Below are positions 6,336 to 13,851 of a DNA stretch of 64,000 nt, piece by piece (the first letter of the stretch is position 1; each line of letters begins with the position of its first letter). A program made the position numbers and the translations under genes. The notes under the pieces are model-generated. The model saw only the letters and a program-made list of their open reading frames with translations, was not told the origin of the DNA and did not search any database. Source of the stretch: Clostridium porci (GTDB lineage Bacteria; Bacillota; Clostridia; Lachnospirales; Lachnospiraceae). The stretch covers positions 1 to 64,000 of the forward strand of contig NZ_VUMD01000013.1 of the NCBI RefSeq assembly GCF_009696375.1, in the 5' to 3' direction.

Positions 6336-7760
6336 ATGGCAACTACCCGCCATTTTACCCGGCATATCAATGTCGGGGAGACGATAGCGGAGGCAATCAA
6401 GGACTGTATTGACTACGGAAAAAATCCCGATAAGACCCGGGGCGGCAAACTTATCTCCGCTTATGAGTGCGACCCAGCCACAGTAGACGCAGAATTTTTG
6501 CTTTCCAAGAGCAAGTATAAGGCCATCACGGGCCGGGTGCAGAAGTGGGACGAGGACATTTTATGTTATCAGATACGGCAATCCTTCCTCCCCGGAGAAG
6601 TGACCCCGGAAGAAGCAAACCGTATCGGCTACGAGCTCGGCATGAGCTGGACAAAAGGCAACCACGCTTTTATTGTCACAACACATATTGATAAGGCACA
6701 CGTCCACAACCATATTTACTACAATTCAACGTCTCTTGACTGTACCCGGAAGTTTCGGAATTTCTGGAATAGTTCTTTTGCAATCCGGCGGGTAAGTGAC
6801 CGGATCTGTCTGGAACACGGGCTTTCGATTGTGAAAAATCCGAAGCCCCGGAGTAAGGGCAAGTTTAAGAATTACGGGGAATGGCTTGGGGATAACAAAC
6901 CGCCCACCTTTCAGGAGCGGCTGCGGGCGCAGATCGACGCGGCCCTCTTGCAGAAGCCCGCCGATTTTTCCGCGTTTCTTTCACTGATGAAGGCAGCGGG
7001 CTACGAGGTCAAACACGGGCGCGGCGGTGCTCTCTCGTTTCGCTGTCCCGGACAGGAACGGTTTACCCGTTGCCGGGCCTCCACACTCGGGGAGGGTTAC
7101 GGGCCGGAGGAGATACGGGCCGTTATCGAGGGCCGAGCCCCCTTGCCCTCCAGCCGGGCGGCGGAGCCTGTGAAACCGGGCCGCAGGCTCAACCTGATTA
7201 TTGATATTCAGAACCGGCTTCAAGGAAAAGGCCCTGCCTATAAGCGGTGGGCAAAAGTATTCAACCTAAAGCAGATGGCGGCGGCTCTGGCTTACTTGCA
7301 GGACAACGGCCTGACGGAGTATGAGCAGTTGGAGAAAAAGGCCGGGGAGGCCACGGAGCGTTTTCACGTTCTGGCCGGAAAAATCAAAACAGTGGAGGCC
7401 GCGCTTGCCGCCAATGCGGAGCTCAAAGGAGCCACGGTAAACTATGCAAAGACCCGCCCAGTGTTTGAGGCGTACAAGGCTTCACGGTACAGTAAAAAAT
7501 TCCTTGCGGAGCATGAGGCAGATATTGAGATTTACCGGGCGGCCCGGGCTCAAATGAGCGCCATTTTAGAGGGGGCGAAGCTCCCGAAGATAGAGAAACA
7601 GAAGGAGGAAGGCCGCAGGCTGGCGGCTGAAAAAAAGGAGCTGTACGCCGAGTACCGGGAGGCCCGGAAAGATATGCGGGAAGTCACAACGGCAAAAGCA
7701 AACATTGATTATCTGCTCGGCCTGACTGGGCAGGAGAAAAACAAGGAACAGGAGCGATAG
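6336..7760 (+). CDS. Relaxase/mobilization nuclease (MOBP-like)
   Basis: 474 residues. The relaxase domain holds the metal-binding three-histidine motif in THIDKAHVHNHI (near residue 127) after a candidate Tyr-containing segment IDYGKNPDK near residue 27. The C-terminal half is helical and charged. The enzyme nicks oriT, stays covalently on the 5' end and pilots the strand into the recipient. It acts with MobC. A GGAGG site precedes ATG 6336. Length is normal for the Tn1549-type family, and no palindrome copy interrupts it. Confidence 0.9.
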   Translation: MATTRHFTRHINVGETIAEAIKDCIDYGKNPDKTRGGKLISAYECDPATVDAEFLLSKSKYKAITGRVQKWDEDILCYQIRQSFLPGEVTPEEANRIGYELGMSWTKGNHAFIVTTHIDKAHVHNHIYYNSTSLDCTRKFRNFWNSSFAIRRVSDRICLEHGLSIVKNPKPRSKGKFKNYGEWLGDNKPPTFQERLRAQIDAALLQKPADFSAFLSLMKAAGYEVKHGRGGALSFRCPGQERFTRCRASTLGEGYGPEEIRAVIEGRAPLPSSRAAEPVKPGRRLNLIIDIQNRLQGKGPAYKRWAKVFNLKQMAAALAYLQDNGLTEYEQLEKKAGEATERFHVLAGKIKTVEAALAANAELKGATVNYAKTRPVFEAYKASRYSKKFLAEHEADIEIYRAARAQMSAILEGAKLPKIEKQKEEGRRLAAEKKELYAEYREARKDMREVTTAKANIDYLLGLTGQEKNKEQER

Positions 7761-7796
7761 CGAATGAGACGCAACCAATCGAGCGGAGCGCCGGAG

Positions 7797-7819
7797 CTTC
7801 GGGCCAACTTGGCCCGAGG
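7797..7819. repeat. ICE palindrome copy 9 (intergenic)
   Basis: CTTCGGGCCAA, central C, TTGGCCCGAGG. It is the only copy with central C on the plus strand, and lies 36 bases after the relaxase stop. Confidence 0.95.
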
Positions 7820-7894
7820 TTCCGCAGGGTTTGGGGCTGGCCCCAACAAGCGGGATTTTTCAGGTTTCGGCGGGAGCCGGAACGTGGAAAATTC

Positions 7895-7946
7895 GCAAGT
7901 GTATAGACACTTGCATCGCTTGCCATTTAGCGTTTCCCAGGGAAAC
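7895..7946. other. Two perfect inverted repeats between relaxase and blaI
   Basis: GCAAGTGT-ATAG-ACACTTGC (7895-7914) and GTTTCCC-A-GGGAAAC (7932-7946). No T-run follows either. They lie next to the relaxase gene, so an oriT or repressor-site role is possible. I cannot choose between them. Confidence 0.4.
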
Positions 7947-7965
7947 AGCGTCTGCCACAAAGACG

Positions 7966-8019
7966 TTGACAAGTGGACTACAAAGTGTTATTATGAAAAC
8001 GGACTACAAGATGTTATTA
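7966..8019 (+). promoter_or_regulatory. blaI promoter with two direct-repeat operators
   Basis: -35 TTGACA (7966-7971), 17-base spacer, -10 TATTAT (7989-7994). Two near-identical 19-base blocks, GGACTACAA-NN-TGTTATTA, begin at 7975 and 8001, 26 bases apart. The first covers the -10 region and the second the transcription start. GACTACA is the half-site style of BlaI/MecI repressors, so autoregulation by BlaI is likely. Confidence 0.75.
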
Positions 8020-8038
8020 AAGGAGGGCTAGAGAAAAA

Positions 8039-8431
8039 ATGATTGGACAGGTATCGGATTCTGAATTAGAATTGATGAAAATTATCTGGAACGAGGGCGG
8101 CAAGGCCCTGTATGCCCGGATAATGGACGCGTTGGAGGAAACGGGCAACCACTGGCAGAAAAACACGGTGATTACTTTGCTATCCCGTCTGGTAGAAAAG
8201 GGGCTACTGAAAACCAATAAGATAGGCCGACGCAACGAATACATGGCTATCGTTACCGAAGCGGACTATCAAGCGGCACAAACAAAAACCTTACTCGATA
8301 AACTCTATGAAGGTGACGCAAAAGGGCTTGTATCTACGTTGATACAAAGGGAAATGCTCACCAGCATGGACTACGAAGATTTGAAAAAGTTTTGGGAAGG
8401 TGGCGGTGGGATAGATGAACGAGATACTTAA
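8039..8431 (+). CDS. BlaI/MecI-family transcriptional repressor
   Basis: 130 residues with the BlaI winged helix: SDSELELMKIIWNEGG, then WQKNTVITLLSRLVEKGLL as the recognition region, and a C-terminal dimer helix. BlaI repressors block transcription until the partner M56 peptidase triggers their cleavage. AGGAGGG lies upstream, and two operator-like repeats overlap its promoter. It overlaps the following sensor gene by 17 bases. No beta-lactamase gene is nearby, so the regulated target may be the pair itself or another ICE gene. Confidence 0.85.
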   Translation: MIGQVSDSELELMKIIWNEGGKALYARIMDALEETGNHWQKNTVITLLSRLVEKGLLKTNKIGRRNEYMAIVTEADYQAAQTKTLLDKLYEGDAKGLVSTLIQREMLTSMDYEDLKKFWEGGGGIDERDT

Positions 8432-9941
8432 AATTGTTTTGTCGCTCTCCTTTTCCGGGTCGCTGTTAATTCTTGTCCTTCTTCTCTGCAAGCCTCTATT
8501 CAGGAACCGGATAAGCAAGCGTTGGCAGTATTATATCTGGCTGGTGATAATAGCTCGTTTGCTCTTGCCATTTGCACCGGAAACAAGCCCCGTCGGAACC
8601 CTGTTTCATCAGGTAGACCGTATAATTGTGCAGGCAGACACAGCGCCTACTCCCAGACAAAATATAGCGCCCATCTTGCGAGATAATACAGTGATTAAGA
8701 ATGAAACTGCTCCGAAAAGTGGGGAAACGGACGTCGCACCGATACCACAAAGATTTTTTTCAGTCGTAATACAAAATCTCTGGCTTGCTTGGCTGGTAAT
8801 GGCGTTAATTCTGATAATACGGAAAATTACAATCTATCAAGATTTTGTGAAATATATCAGGGCTGGACACGCGGAAGTTTCCGACACGGCGATTTTAGAC
8901 CGATTGGCTCTGATTGGAGAGAAAGCAGGAATAAAAAGGCCAGTAGAGCTATACACAAACAGCCTCATTTCCTCGCCGTTGTTGCTTGGCTTTTTCCGGC
9001 CCTGTATCGTGCTACCCTCCACAGATCTAACGCTCATTGATTTAGATTATACCCTCCTGCACGAACTGACGCATTACAAACGCTGTGATATGTTTTATAA
9101 ATGGCTGGTACAGTTTGCTATCTGTCTGCACTGGTTCAACCCGCTTGTTTATGTGATGGGGCGGGAAGTGGGCCGGACATGTGAACTTGCCTGTGATGAA
9201 ACCGTTATCAAGGCGCTCGACCCGCAAGGACGCCGGGCCTATGGCGATACCCTGTTAAATGCGATTGAGGCCGGAGGGAGCTATAAAGATGCACTTGCTT
9301 CTGTTACATTAAACGAAAATAGAGAGTTATTAAAAGAAAGGTTAGGAGCTATTATGAAATATAAAAAAAAGTCTAAAGCTACAATAGTTATTACATCTTT
9401 GCTAACAATTTTATTGACTATTGGGGCGATTTCTATGGGAGCTTATGCGGCTTCGGAAATATCGTTTGCTGACAATGAATTTAATCATTTTGATAATCCC
9501 ATTAATACAGAATCCATACCACCTGATAGCATATTACAAGATTTCCAAAGCGAAAGCTATTACCGTGATTTTTATGCACTGATGACCGATGAAAATTATG
9601 AAATTAGTGGAACAATATATCAAAATATAAATCCACGGAGTTTAGTTCGTTTTGAAAAGTTATCTGATACCAAACTTACAGTAAGTGGAAACATGAGTCT
9701 GGTAGAAGGAGAAATAAAACTGGTTTATAAGGATGAAGCTGGAACATTGGTTACGATTGCGGAGGGAAAAGCAGAAACCGAAGAACCTGTTTCAATTTTT
9801 TATGAAATTGAAACATCTGAAAAAGGAGAAATTTACTTTGAAGCAACCTCTGCCATTTGTAAATTTGACTTAAAATTTTCCAATGCAGACGGAACTTCAT
9901 ATTTTCTTACAGAAGTAAATCCCATTGGGCTTACCTATTAA
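8415..9941 (+). CDS. M56 (BlaR1-like) membrane sensor peptidase with a non-PBP C-terminal domain
   Basis: 508 residues. The N-terminal part has several membrane segments and the zinc protease motif HELTHYKRCD with the downstream CELACDETV. After the last membrane helix (near 320-340) comes an extracytoplasmic domain of about 165 residues. This lacks the penicillin-binding SxxK/SxN/KTG fold of BlaR1, so the ligand is probably not a beta-lactam. The DNA turns clearly AT-rich from about 9,310 to the stop, suggesting the sensor part came from another source. It pairs with the BlaI gene upstream (17-base overlap). Ligand unknown. Confidence 0.8.
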   Translation: MNEILKIVLSLSFSGSLLILVLLLCKPLFRNRISKRWQYYIWLVIIARLLLPFAPETSPVGTLFHQVDRIIVQADTAPTPRQNIAPILRDNTVIKNETAPKSGETDVAPIPQRFFSVVIQNLWLAWLVMALILIIRKITIYQDFVKYIRAGHAEVSDTAILDRLALIGEKAGIKRPVELYTNSLISSPLLLGFFRPCIVLPSTDLTLIDLDYTLLHELTHYKRCDMFYKWLVQFAICLHWFNPLVYVMGREVGRTCELACDETVIKALDPQGRRAYGDTLLNAIEAGGSYKDALASVTLNENRELLKERLGAIMKYKKKSKATIVITSLLTILLTIGAISMGAYAASEISFADNEFNHFDNPINTESIPPDSILQDFQSESYYRDFYALMTDENYEISGTIYQNINPRSLVRFEKLSDTKLTVSGNMSLVEGEIKLVYKDEAGTLVTIAEGKAETEEPVSIFYEIETSEKGEIYFEATSAICKFDLKFSNADGTSYFLTEVNPIGLTY

Positions 9942-10008
9942 TTACGAGAAGAACATAGCATGAAATTTTACAATAAATATCTGTCAACTGAAAATAAACG
10001 TAGTATTA

Positions 10009-10031
10009 CTTCGGGCCAAATTGGCTCGAAG
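10009..10031. repeat. ICE palindrome copy 10 (intergenic, imperfect, extended)
   Basis: CTTCGGGCCAA, central A, TTGGCTCGAAG, with one arm mismatch (GGCTC for GGCCC). The symmetry extends outward by ATTA/TAAT, giving 15-base arms. It lies 67 bases after the sensor peptidase stop, in AT-rich DNA. Confidence 0.93.
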
Positions 10032-10209
10032 TAATAGAATAGACGAAATCCTCACCGCTTCAACGGCGAAAGAAAAAAACCGTCGTTGCGGGGGGTATTT
10101 CGTGTTGTCTCTTTAAGGGAGCGGCGGTTTTGAAATGACAATTTCAAGCCGCCGTTTCCTATTGAAAAAATAGTTTAACGGGGGGCGTGATAAAGTCGCG
10201 CTCTTTAAG

Positions 10210-10239
10210 ACACGGCGGTACAAGGAGGGGCCGCCGTGT
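10210..10239 (+). terminator. GC hairpin, terminator-like
   Basis: ACACGGCGG and CCGCCGTGT form a perfect 9-bp stem with a 12-base loop, followed by TTATCTAT. The T-run is weak, so this is only terminator-like. Confidence 0.4.
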
Positions 10240-10343
10240 TTATCTATCATCGACATAATATTACAAATATCGGTTTGCTAAAAAAAGCTGCGTTACATGG
10301 TGGGATAGCTACGCTCTCTATGTAGTCGAAACCTGTCAATTCT

Positions 10344-10382
10344 GCGCCTGCCTGGTCGTTTTCCAGTCGGGCGCTTTTCTTT
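10344..10382 (+). terminator. Probable intrinsic terminator
   Basis: GCGCCTGCCTGG pairs with CCAGTCGGGCGC (one wobble, one mismatch), followed by TTTTCTTTT. It lies upstream of the sigma-like gene and would isolate it from upstream transcription. Confidence 0.6.
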
Positions 10383-10395
10383 TGCCGCAAACTGG

Positions 10396-10418
10396 CTTCG
10401 GGCCAAATTGGCCCGAGG
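10396..10418. repeat. ICE palindrome copy 11 (intergenic)
   Basis: CTTCGGGCCAA, central A, TTGGCCCGAGG, 91 bases upstream of the sigma-like gene. Confidence 0.95.
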
Positions 10419-10508
10419 TTCCAAACAAAGGGGAACTGCCCCGCTGTCGCTCCCCTCCTTCTCCATTTCGGTTCACTCGTCCACCAAAACCGAAATGGAG
10501 GTATCACT

Positions 10509-10931
10509 ATGAAGAAAATCAACTTGCGGGATCTGTACCCGTTTTATCATAACGACCTGTTTGTGGAAGTCTCTGACGAAGTGGCGGCGGCTCTGGCCGA
10601 GGCCGAGCGCATGGAGCGGAACTATATCCGTCGTGTGTACTGGAACAAGGCGTATTTTTCGCTGGACGCCGGAGACGGTATCGAGCACGAAGCTCTTTTT
10701 GTTGCCCTTTCTCCCTGTGAGCTTTACGAGCGCAAGGTTACGGCGCAGGAGCTCCGCGCTGCCCTGAACGCTCTCCCTGATACGCAGGGCCGGAGGGTCT
10801 ACGCCCATTACATACTCGGAATGAGCAAAAGTGAAATTGCAAGAGCCGAGAGAGTCCATGAGAAAACAGTTCGGACTTCGATTGAGCGCGGGCTCCGCAA
10901 CATGGAAATTTTTTTGAAAAATCGTATCTAA
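10509..10931 (+). CDS. Sigma-70-like regulator of the ICE
   Basis: 140 residues. The C-terminal 50 form a sigma region 4-type helix-turn-helix: ALPDTQGRRVYAHYILG, then MSKSEIARAERVHEKTVRTS and a final helix. No clear region 2 is seen. Similar proteins are annotated as sigma factors in Tn916/Tn1549 elements and probably act as activators of element genes. GGAGG precedes ATG 10,509. It stands alone between two palindrome copies. Confidence 0.75.
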   Translation: MKKINLRDLYPFYHNDLFVEVSDEVAAALAEAERMERNYIRRVYWNKAYFSLDAGDGIEHEALFVALSPCELYERKVTAQELRAALNALPDTQGRRVYAHYILGMSKSEIARAERVHEKTVRTSIERGLRNMEIFLKNRI

Positions 10932-10982
10932 ACCGGCCCGATTTTGCCCGTTTATTCTCATGGCTAATGAGAGGGATAACTA

Positions 10983-11005
10983 CCTCGGGCCAAGTTGGCC
11001 CGAGG
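10983..11005. repeat. ICE palindrome copy 12 (intergenic, CC/GG variant)
   Basis: CCTCGGGCCAA, central G, TTGGCCCGAGG. Both arms carry the T-to-C/A-to-G change, so the symmetry is kept. It lies 51 bases after the sigma-like stop. Confidence 0.97.
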
Positions 11006-11342
11006 CTTGAAGCTCCCCCGTGTAGCTTGACAATTTCATAAAAAGATACCCGGATACGAAGGGTGCGTATGCTGAGTGACAGGCCCGCCATGACATCTAT
11101 TGCCAGAGAATAGAGAGAGCGACAAGGCCCATGCCGCAGGCGGGCCGTGGCTGGTTCCGCCGGATAAAGCAGACAAGCCCCGATACTTGCGTTTAGTCAT
11201 AGTCCGAGCGTTGAAGCGGCCAAAAGGCCGTGAGCCGTCGCAGGCATTGAGAACGCCTTGCCATAAGAATGGGGAGAGGTGAAATTCCTATGGGGTGGAC
11301 AAGCCGTCGCCCGTCCGGGTTATCTGTTGAAGCAAACGATCA

Positions 11343-11413
11343 GGAGCGCCGGGCCGGATATTCTGTCTGATAACAGCCCAAAACTTCCCGGCCCTGCGCT
11401 CCACCTATTTTTT
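11343..11413 (+). terminator. Terminator or attenuator upstream of a small ICE gene
   Basis: GGAGCGCCGGGCCGG (11343-11357) pairs with CCGGCCCTGCGCTCC (11388-11402) with a single mismatch, followed by a T-run at 11407-11412. It ends 17 bases before the next start codon, which suggests attenuation rather than simple termination. Confidence 0.6.
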
Positions 11414-11429
11414 GATAGGGAGAATCGAA

Positions 11430-11630
11430 ATGGAAAAAGATTTGACTTTAGATATGATGTTGACCGAACGGTGGAGCAACAACGCCTGTCGTGGTTACGT
11501 CATTTGGGCGATGGAAAACTGTGACTTCAAGCCCGAGGATATTAAACGGGTGGTTCGTGAGCTTCACTGGGTTTTCGATATGAAATCCATTGAAGAAGCG
11601 GACGAGCACTATTGCCAGAGCCCCTACTAA
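11430..11630 (+). CDS. Small ICE protein (66 aa), function unknown
   Basis: It begins MEKDLTLDMMLTERWSNNAC and ends EEADEHYCQSPY. GGGAG lies 9 bases before the ATG. Proteins of this size with LTERWSNNAC-like starts and YC(Q/E)SPY ends recur in Tn1549-like elements, but I know no function. It is preceded by a strong terminator-like hairpin and followed by palindrome copy 13. Confidence 0.6.
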   Translation: MEKDLTLDMMLTERWSNNACRGYVIWAMENCDFKPEDIKRVVRELHWVFDMKSIEEADEHYCQSPY

Positions 11631-11650
11631 ACTTTTCTTCTCTGCTCTGG

Positions 11651-11673
11651 CCTCGGGCCAAGTTGGCCCGAGG
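11651..11673. repeat. ICE palindrome copy 13 (intergenic, CC/GG variant)
   Basis: CCTCGGGCCAA, central G, TTGGCCCGAGG, 20 bases after the 66-residue ORF. It is the last copy; none occurs in the recombinase or host DNA. Confidence 0.97.
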
Positions 11674-11784
11674 TCTTATGAGCAGATGGCAAAGGGCGGC
11701 GCGTGAGAGCGGGCCGCCTTTTGTCATTTCCTCATAGGACAATCAGGGAATGACATACACATGGAAGAAAGGGGGCGAATATCC

Positions 11785-12048
11785 ATGCAACAACAAATTC
11801 ATTTAACGGAGCTCGCGGGCGTAGATATAACGGCAGTCAACAAAGAGGACTTAGTTGACGTGTCCGGGCTGGCCTTCGATAACGCGATTCCGAGAGAACA
11901 GCGGGCGGCGCAGGTGCTCCAAAAAGTAAAAAATCCGTACTGCTTTCGAGTGGGCGATATGGGCGTAAAACTGGAATTTCTGGATAGCGCCCCGCCCCTT
12001 CAAGATTGCTTCACTGACTTCCTACAACGTAAAAAGAGCGGCCTGTAA
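11785..12048 (+). CDS. DUF6870-like small ICE protein (87 aa)
   Basis: The start ATG 11,785 is preferred over ATG 11,761 because a GGGGGCG site precedes it and the conserved opening MQQQIHLTELAGVDI begins there. NPYCFRVGDMGVKLEFLD follows. This small family sits just before the recombinase in related elements; I recall the label DUF6870. It may act as an excision accessory or regulator, but this is only a guess from position. The stop lies inside the stem of the downstream terminator. Confidence 0.6.
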   Translation: MQQQIHLTELAGVDITAVNKEDLVDVSGLAFDNAIPREQRAAQVLQKVKNPYCFRVGDMGVKLEFLDSAPPLQDCFTDFLQRKKSGL

Positions 12049-12065
12049 CCAGTGTGCAGGCCGCT
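12037..12065 (+). terminator. Hairpin overlapping the stop codon
   Basis: AGCGGCCTG (12037-12045) and CAGGCCGCT (12057-12065) form a perfect 9-bp stem; the TAA stop is the first part of the loop. Only TGTGT follows, so termination strength is uncertain. Confidence 0.5.
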
Positions 12066-12096
12066 TGTGTCGGCCTCTGGACGAGATTTACGAGGG

Positions 12097-12135
12097 CCCG
12101 ACAACATTGTTCACCGCGCCTATAAGGAGTATAAT
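12097..12135 (+). promoter_or_regulatory. Recombinase promoter with shared operator block
   Basis: -35 TTGTTC (12107-12112), 17-base spacer, perfect -10 TATAAT (12130-12135). The upstream block CCCGACAACATTGTT (12097-12111) is identical to that at 5874-5888. A common repressor controlling both mobilization and recombination is the natural reading. Confidence 0.75.
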
Positions 12136-12168
12136 ATAGGTGTAACGTGATAGGGGAAGGAGGTTCAC

Positions 12169-13851
12169 ATGGCACGCAAGAGCCGTACTATCACAGAAGC
12201 GATAAAACAAAAATTCAGGGTATGGAGAATTGCAATCTATATCCGGTTATCGAAAGAGGACGCCCGGAGTTTTGACGAGAGCGAAAGCGTTTCAAACCAG
12301 CGGGCTATTATTGAAGAACATATCGCCAGCTTTAACGATGGAGACGAATATATCATTGTTGACGAGTATGTAGATGACGGAATTTCAGGCACAACAGATG
12401 ATGAACGGGAAGATTTTCAAAGAATGTTGTCCGATATTAAAAAGGGCCTCATTAACTGTGTGATTGTCAAAGACCTTGCCCGTTCTTTCCGAAATTACAG
12501 CGATCAGGGCTATTATTTAGATGATTGGTTCCCGAGATTTAACGTCCGTTTTATCTCCCTCTATCATCAGCCATTAGACAGCTACAAAGAGCCGCAGAAT
12601 ATGCGAAGTATCGCGGTTCCCATTCAGGGCGTTTTGAATGAAAACCATTGTGCGGAGACTTCCGATAAGGTACGGGAAGTATTTGATATGAAGCGGCGCA
12701 ACGGAGAACATATTGGTTCTTTTGCCGCTTATGGCTACATAAAAGACCCCAACGATAAAAACGCCTTAGTGGTTGATGAAGAAGCCGCCGAGGTAGTCCG
12801 GGAGATTTTCACAAAGTTTCTGGACGGAATGAGTAAAAACGCGATTGTTCATTATCTCAATGAGCACGGCGTACTTTCCCCCGCCGCCTATAAGCGGGAG
12901 CGGTTAGGGCTCAAATACCAAAATCCGAGCATTGACCCGGCAAAGCGGCCCTTGTGGGGCGCTGTGACAATCACAGGAATTTTGAAAAACCGTATGTATT
13001 GCGGGGATATGGTACAGGGCCGTTATCGTGTGAAAAGCTATAAGATACACGTTCAGGAGGTCGTACCCGAGGACGAATGGTATATAGTGGAGAATACCCA
13101 TGAAGCCATTATTGACCGTGACACCTTCGACAAGGTATAACGGCTATTGCTCCGGGACACCCGGACGGCCCCACAGAAAAAGCAGATTTATCTGTTCAGC
13201 GGTTTTCTTCGGTGTGCTGATTGTGGTAAAGCTATGACCCGAAGCAAGGTAGGCGGGACGGTTTACTATTATTGCCGTACCTACAAAGACCAATCTAAAA
13301 GTGCCTGCACGAAACACACGATTAGACATAACCGCTTAGAGGTGGCCGTTCTCTATGCAATTCAGCAACAGGTCTATTTGGCGGTTGATTATACAAAGAC
13401 CATAGAACGGATAAACCGGGCTCCACTCGTCAAGAGCCAGTCAAAGAAGTTGGCAGACGCTATTGAACAGAAAGAACGGGAACTCGCCAAAATTGCCCGA
13501 TACAAACAGGCAATCTATCAGGATTGGAAGGACGGGGAGATTACCCATTCCGACTACCGCCACATGAAAGAGGACTACGAGGAACAGGCCGAGGCACTAA
13601 ACGAAGTCATTGAAAAGCTCCGGGCCGAACAGGCAGAGCTTGAAAATGGTATTGATACCGAAAACCCGTTTTTGAAAGCGTTCAGGCAATACGGCAACAT
13701 TGAAAAGCTGACAAGAGATGTTCTGATTGAATTGGTTGACCATATTAAGGTATACGAGGGCGGGAACATCAGCATAGTATTTAGGTTCGCTGACGAGCTC
13801 CGCAGAATACAAGAATTTATCGAGGTCAACAATCCGAGTGAAGCGGTTTAG
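12169..13851 (+). pseudogene. Large serine recombinase (TndX/TnpX-like) interrupted by an in-frame TAA
   Basis: Read through, this is a 560-residue large serine recombinase, the normal length for the family. The catalytic Ser is at residue 28 in AIYIRLSKED. A recombinase domain follows (GVLNENHCAETSDKV, GAVTITGILKNRMYCGDMVQ). A zinc ribbon (LRCADCGKAM with YYCRTYKDQ) and a C-terminal coiled coil come next. Codon 324 (13,138-13,140) is TAA where CAA (Gln) would fit, and the same frame continues RLLLRDTRTAPQKKQIYLF. One C-to-T change explains it. The first product (323 aa) keeps catalysis but loses the zinc ribbon and coiled coil needed for att-site synapsis. A TTG at 13,147 has no clear ribosome site. 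AAGGAGG precedes ATG 12,169. Confidence 0.85.

Larger units (their letters stand above)
9942..10508. other. 567-base intergenic region with palindromes and hairpins
   Basis: No convincing gene. It holds palindrome copies 10 and 11, a hairpin GCGGCGG...CCGCCG (10121-10154), a perfect 9-bp hairpin ACACGGCGG/CCGCCGTGT (10210-10239), and a terminator at 10344-10382. Confidence 0.5.
10932..11429. other. 498-base non-coding region with strong secondary structure
   Basis: No ORF with a plausible start and codon pattern. It includes palindrome copy 12, a GGCCC/GGGCC hairpin near 11127-11147, CGGCC-AAAA-GGCCG near 11218-11231, and a long terminator-like hairpin at 11343-11402. It could be a structured leader RNA for the 66-residue ORF at 11,430. 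Confidence 0.45.

Noticed and set aside
11100-11282. Possible 60-residue protein from a TTG start in the structured ICE gap
   Set aside because: No ribosome site, biased composition and overlap with hairpins; treated as non-coding.
377-11673. Palindromes as a CRISPR array
   Set aside because: Spacing is irregular (about 140 to 2,200 bases), genes lie between copies, and no cas genes are present.
377-11673. Palindromes as ordinary intrinsic terminators
   Set aside because: No T-run follows the copies and several lie inside genes.
13147-13851. Separate gene for a zinc-ribbon protein
   Set aside because: Same frame as the recombinase, no ribosome site at the TTG, and content matches the recombinase C-terminal half.
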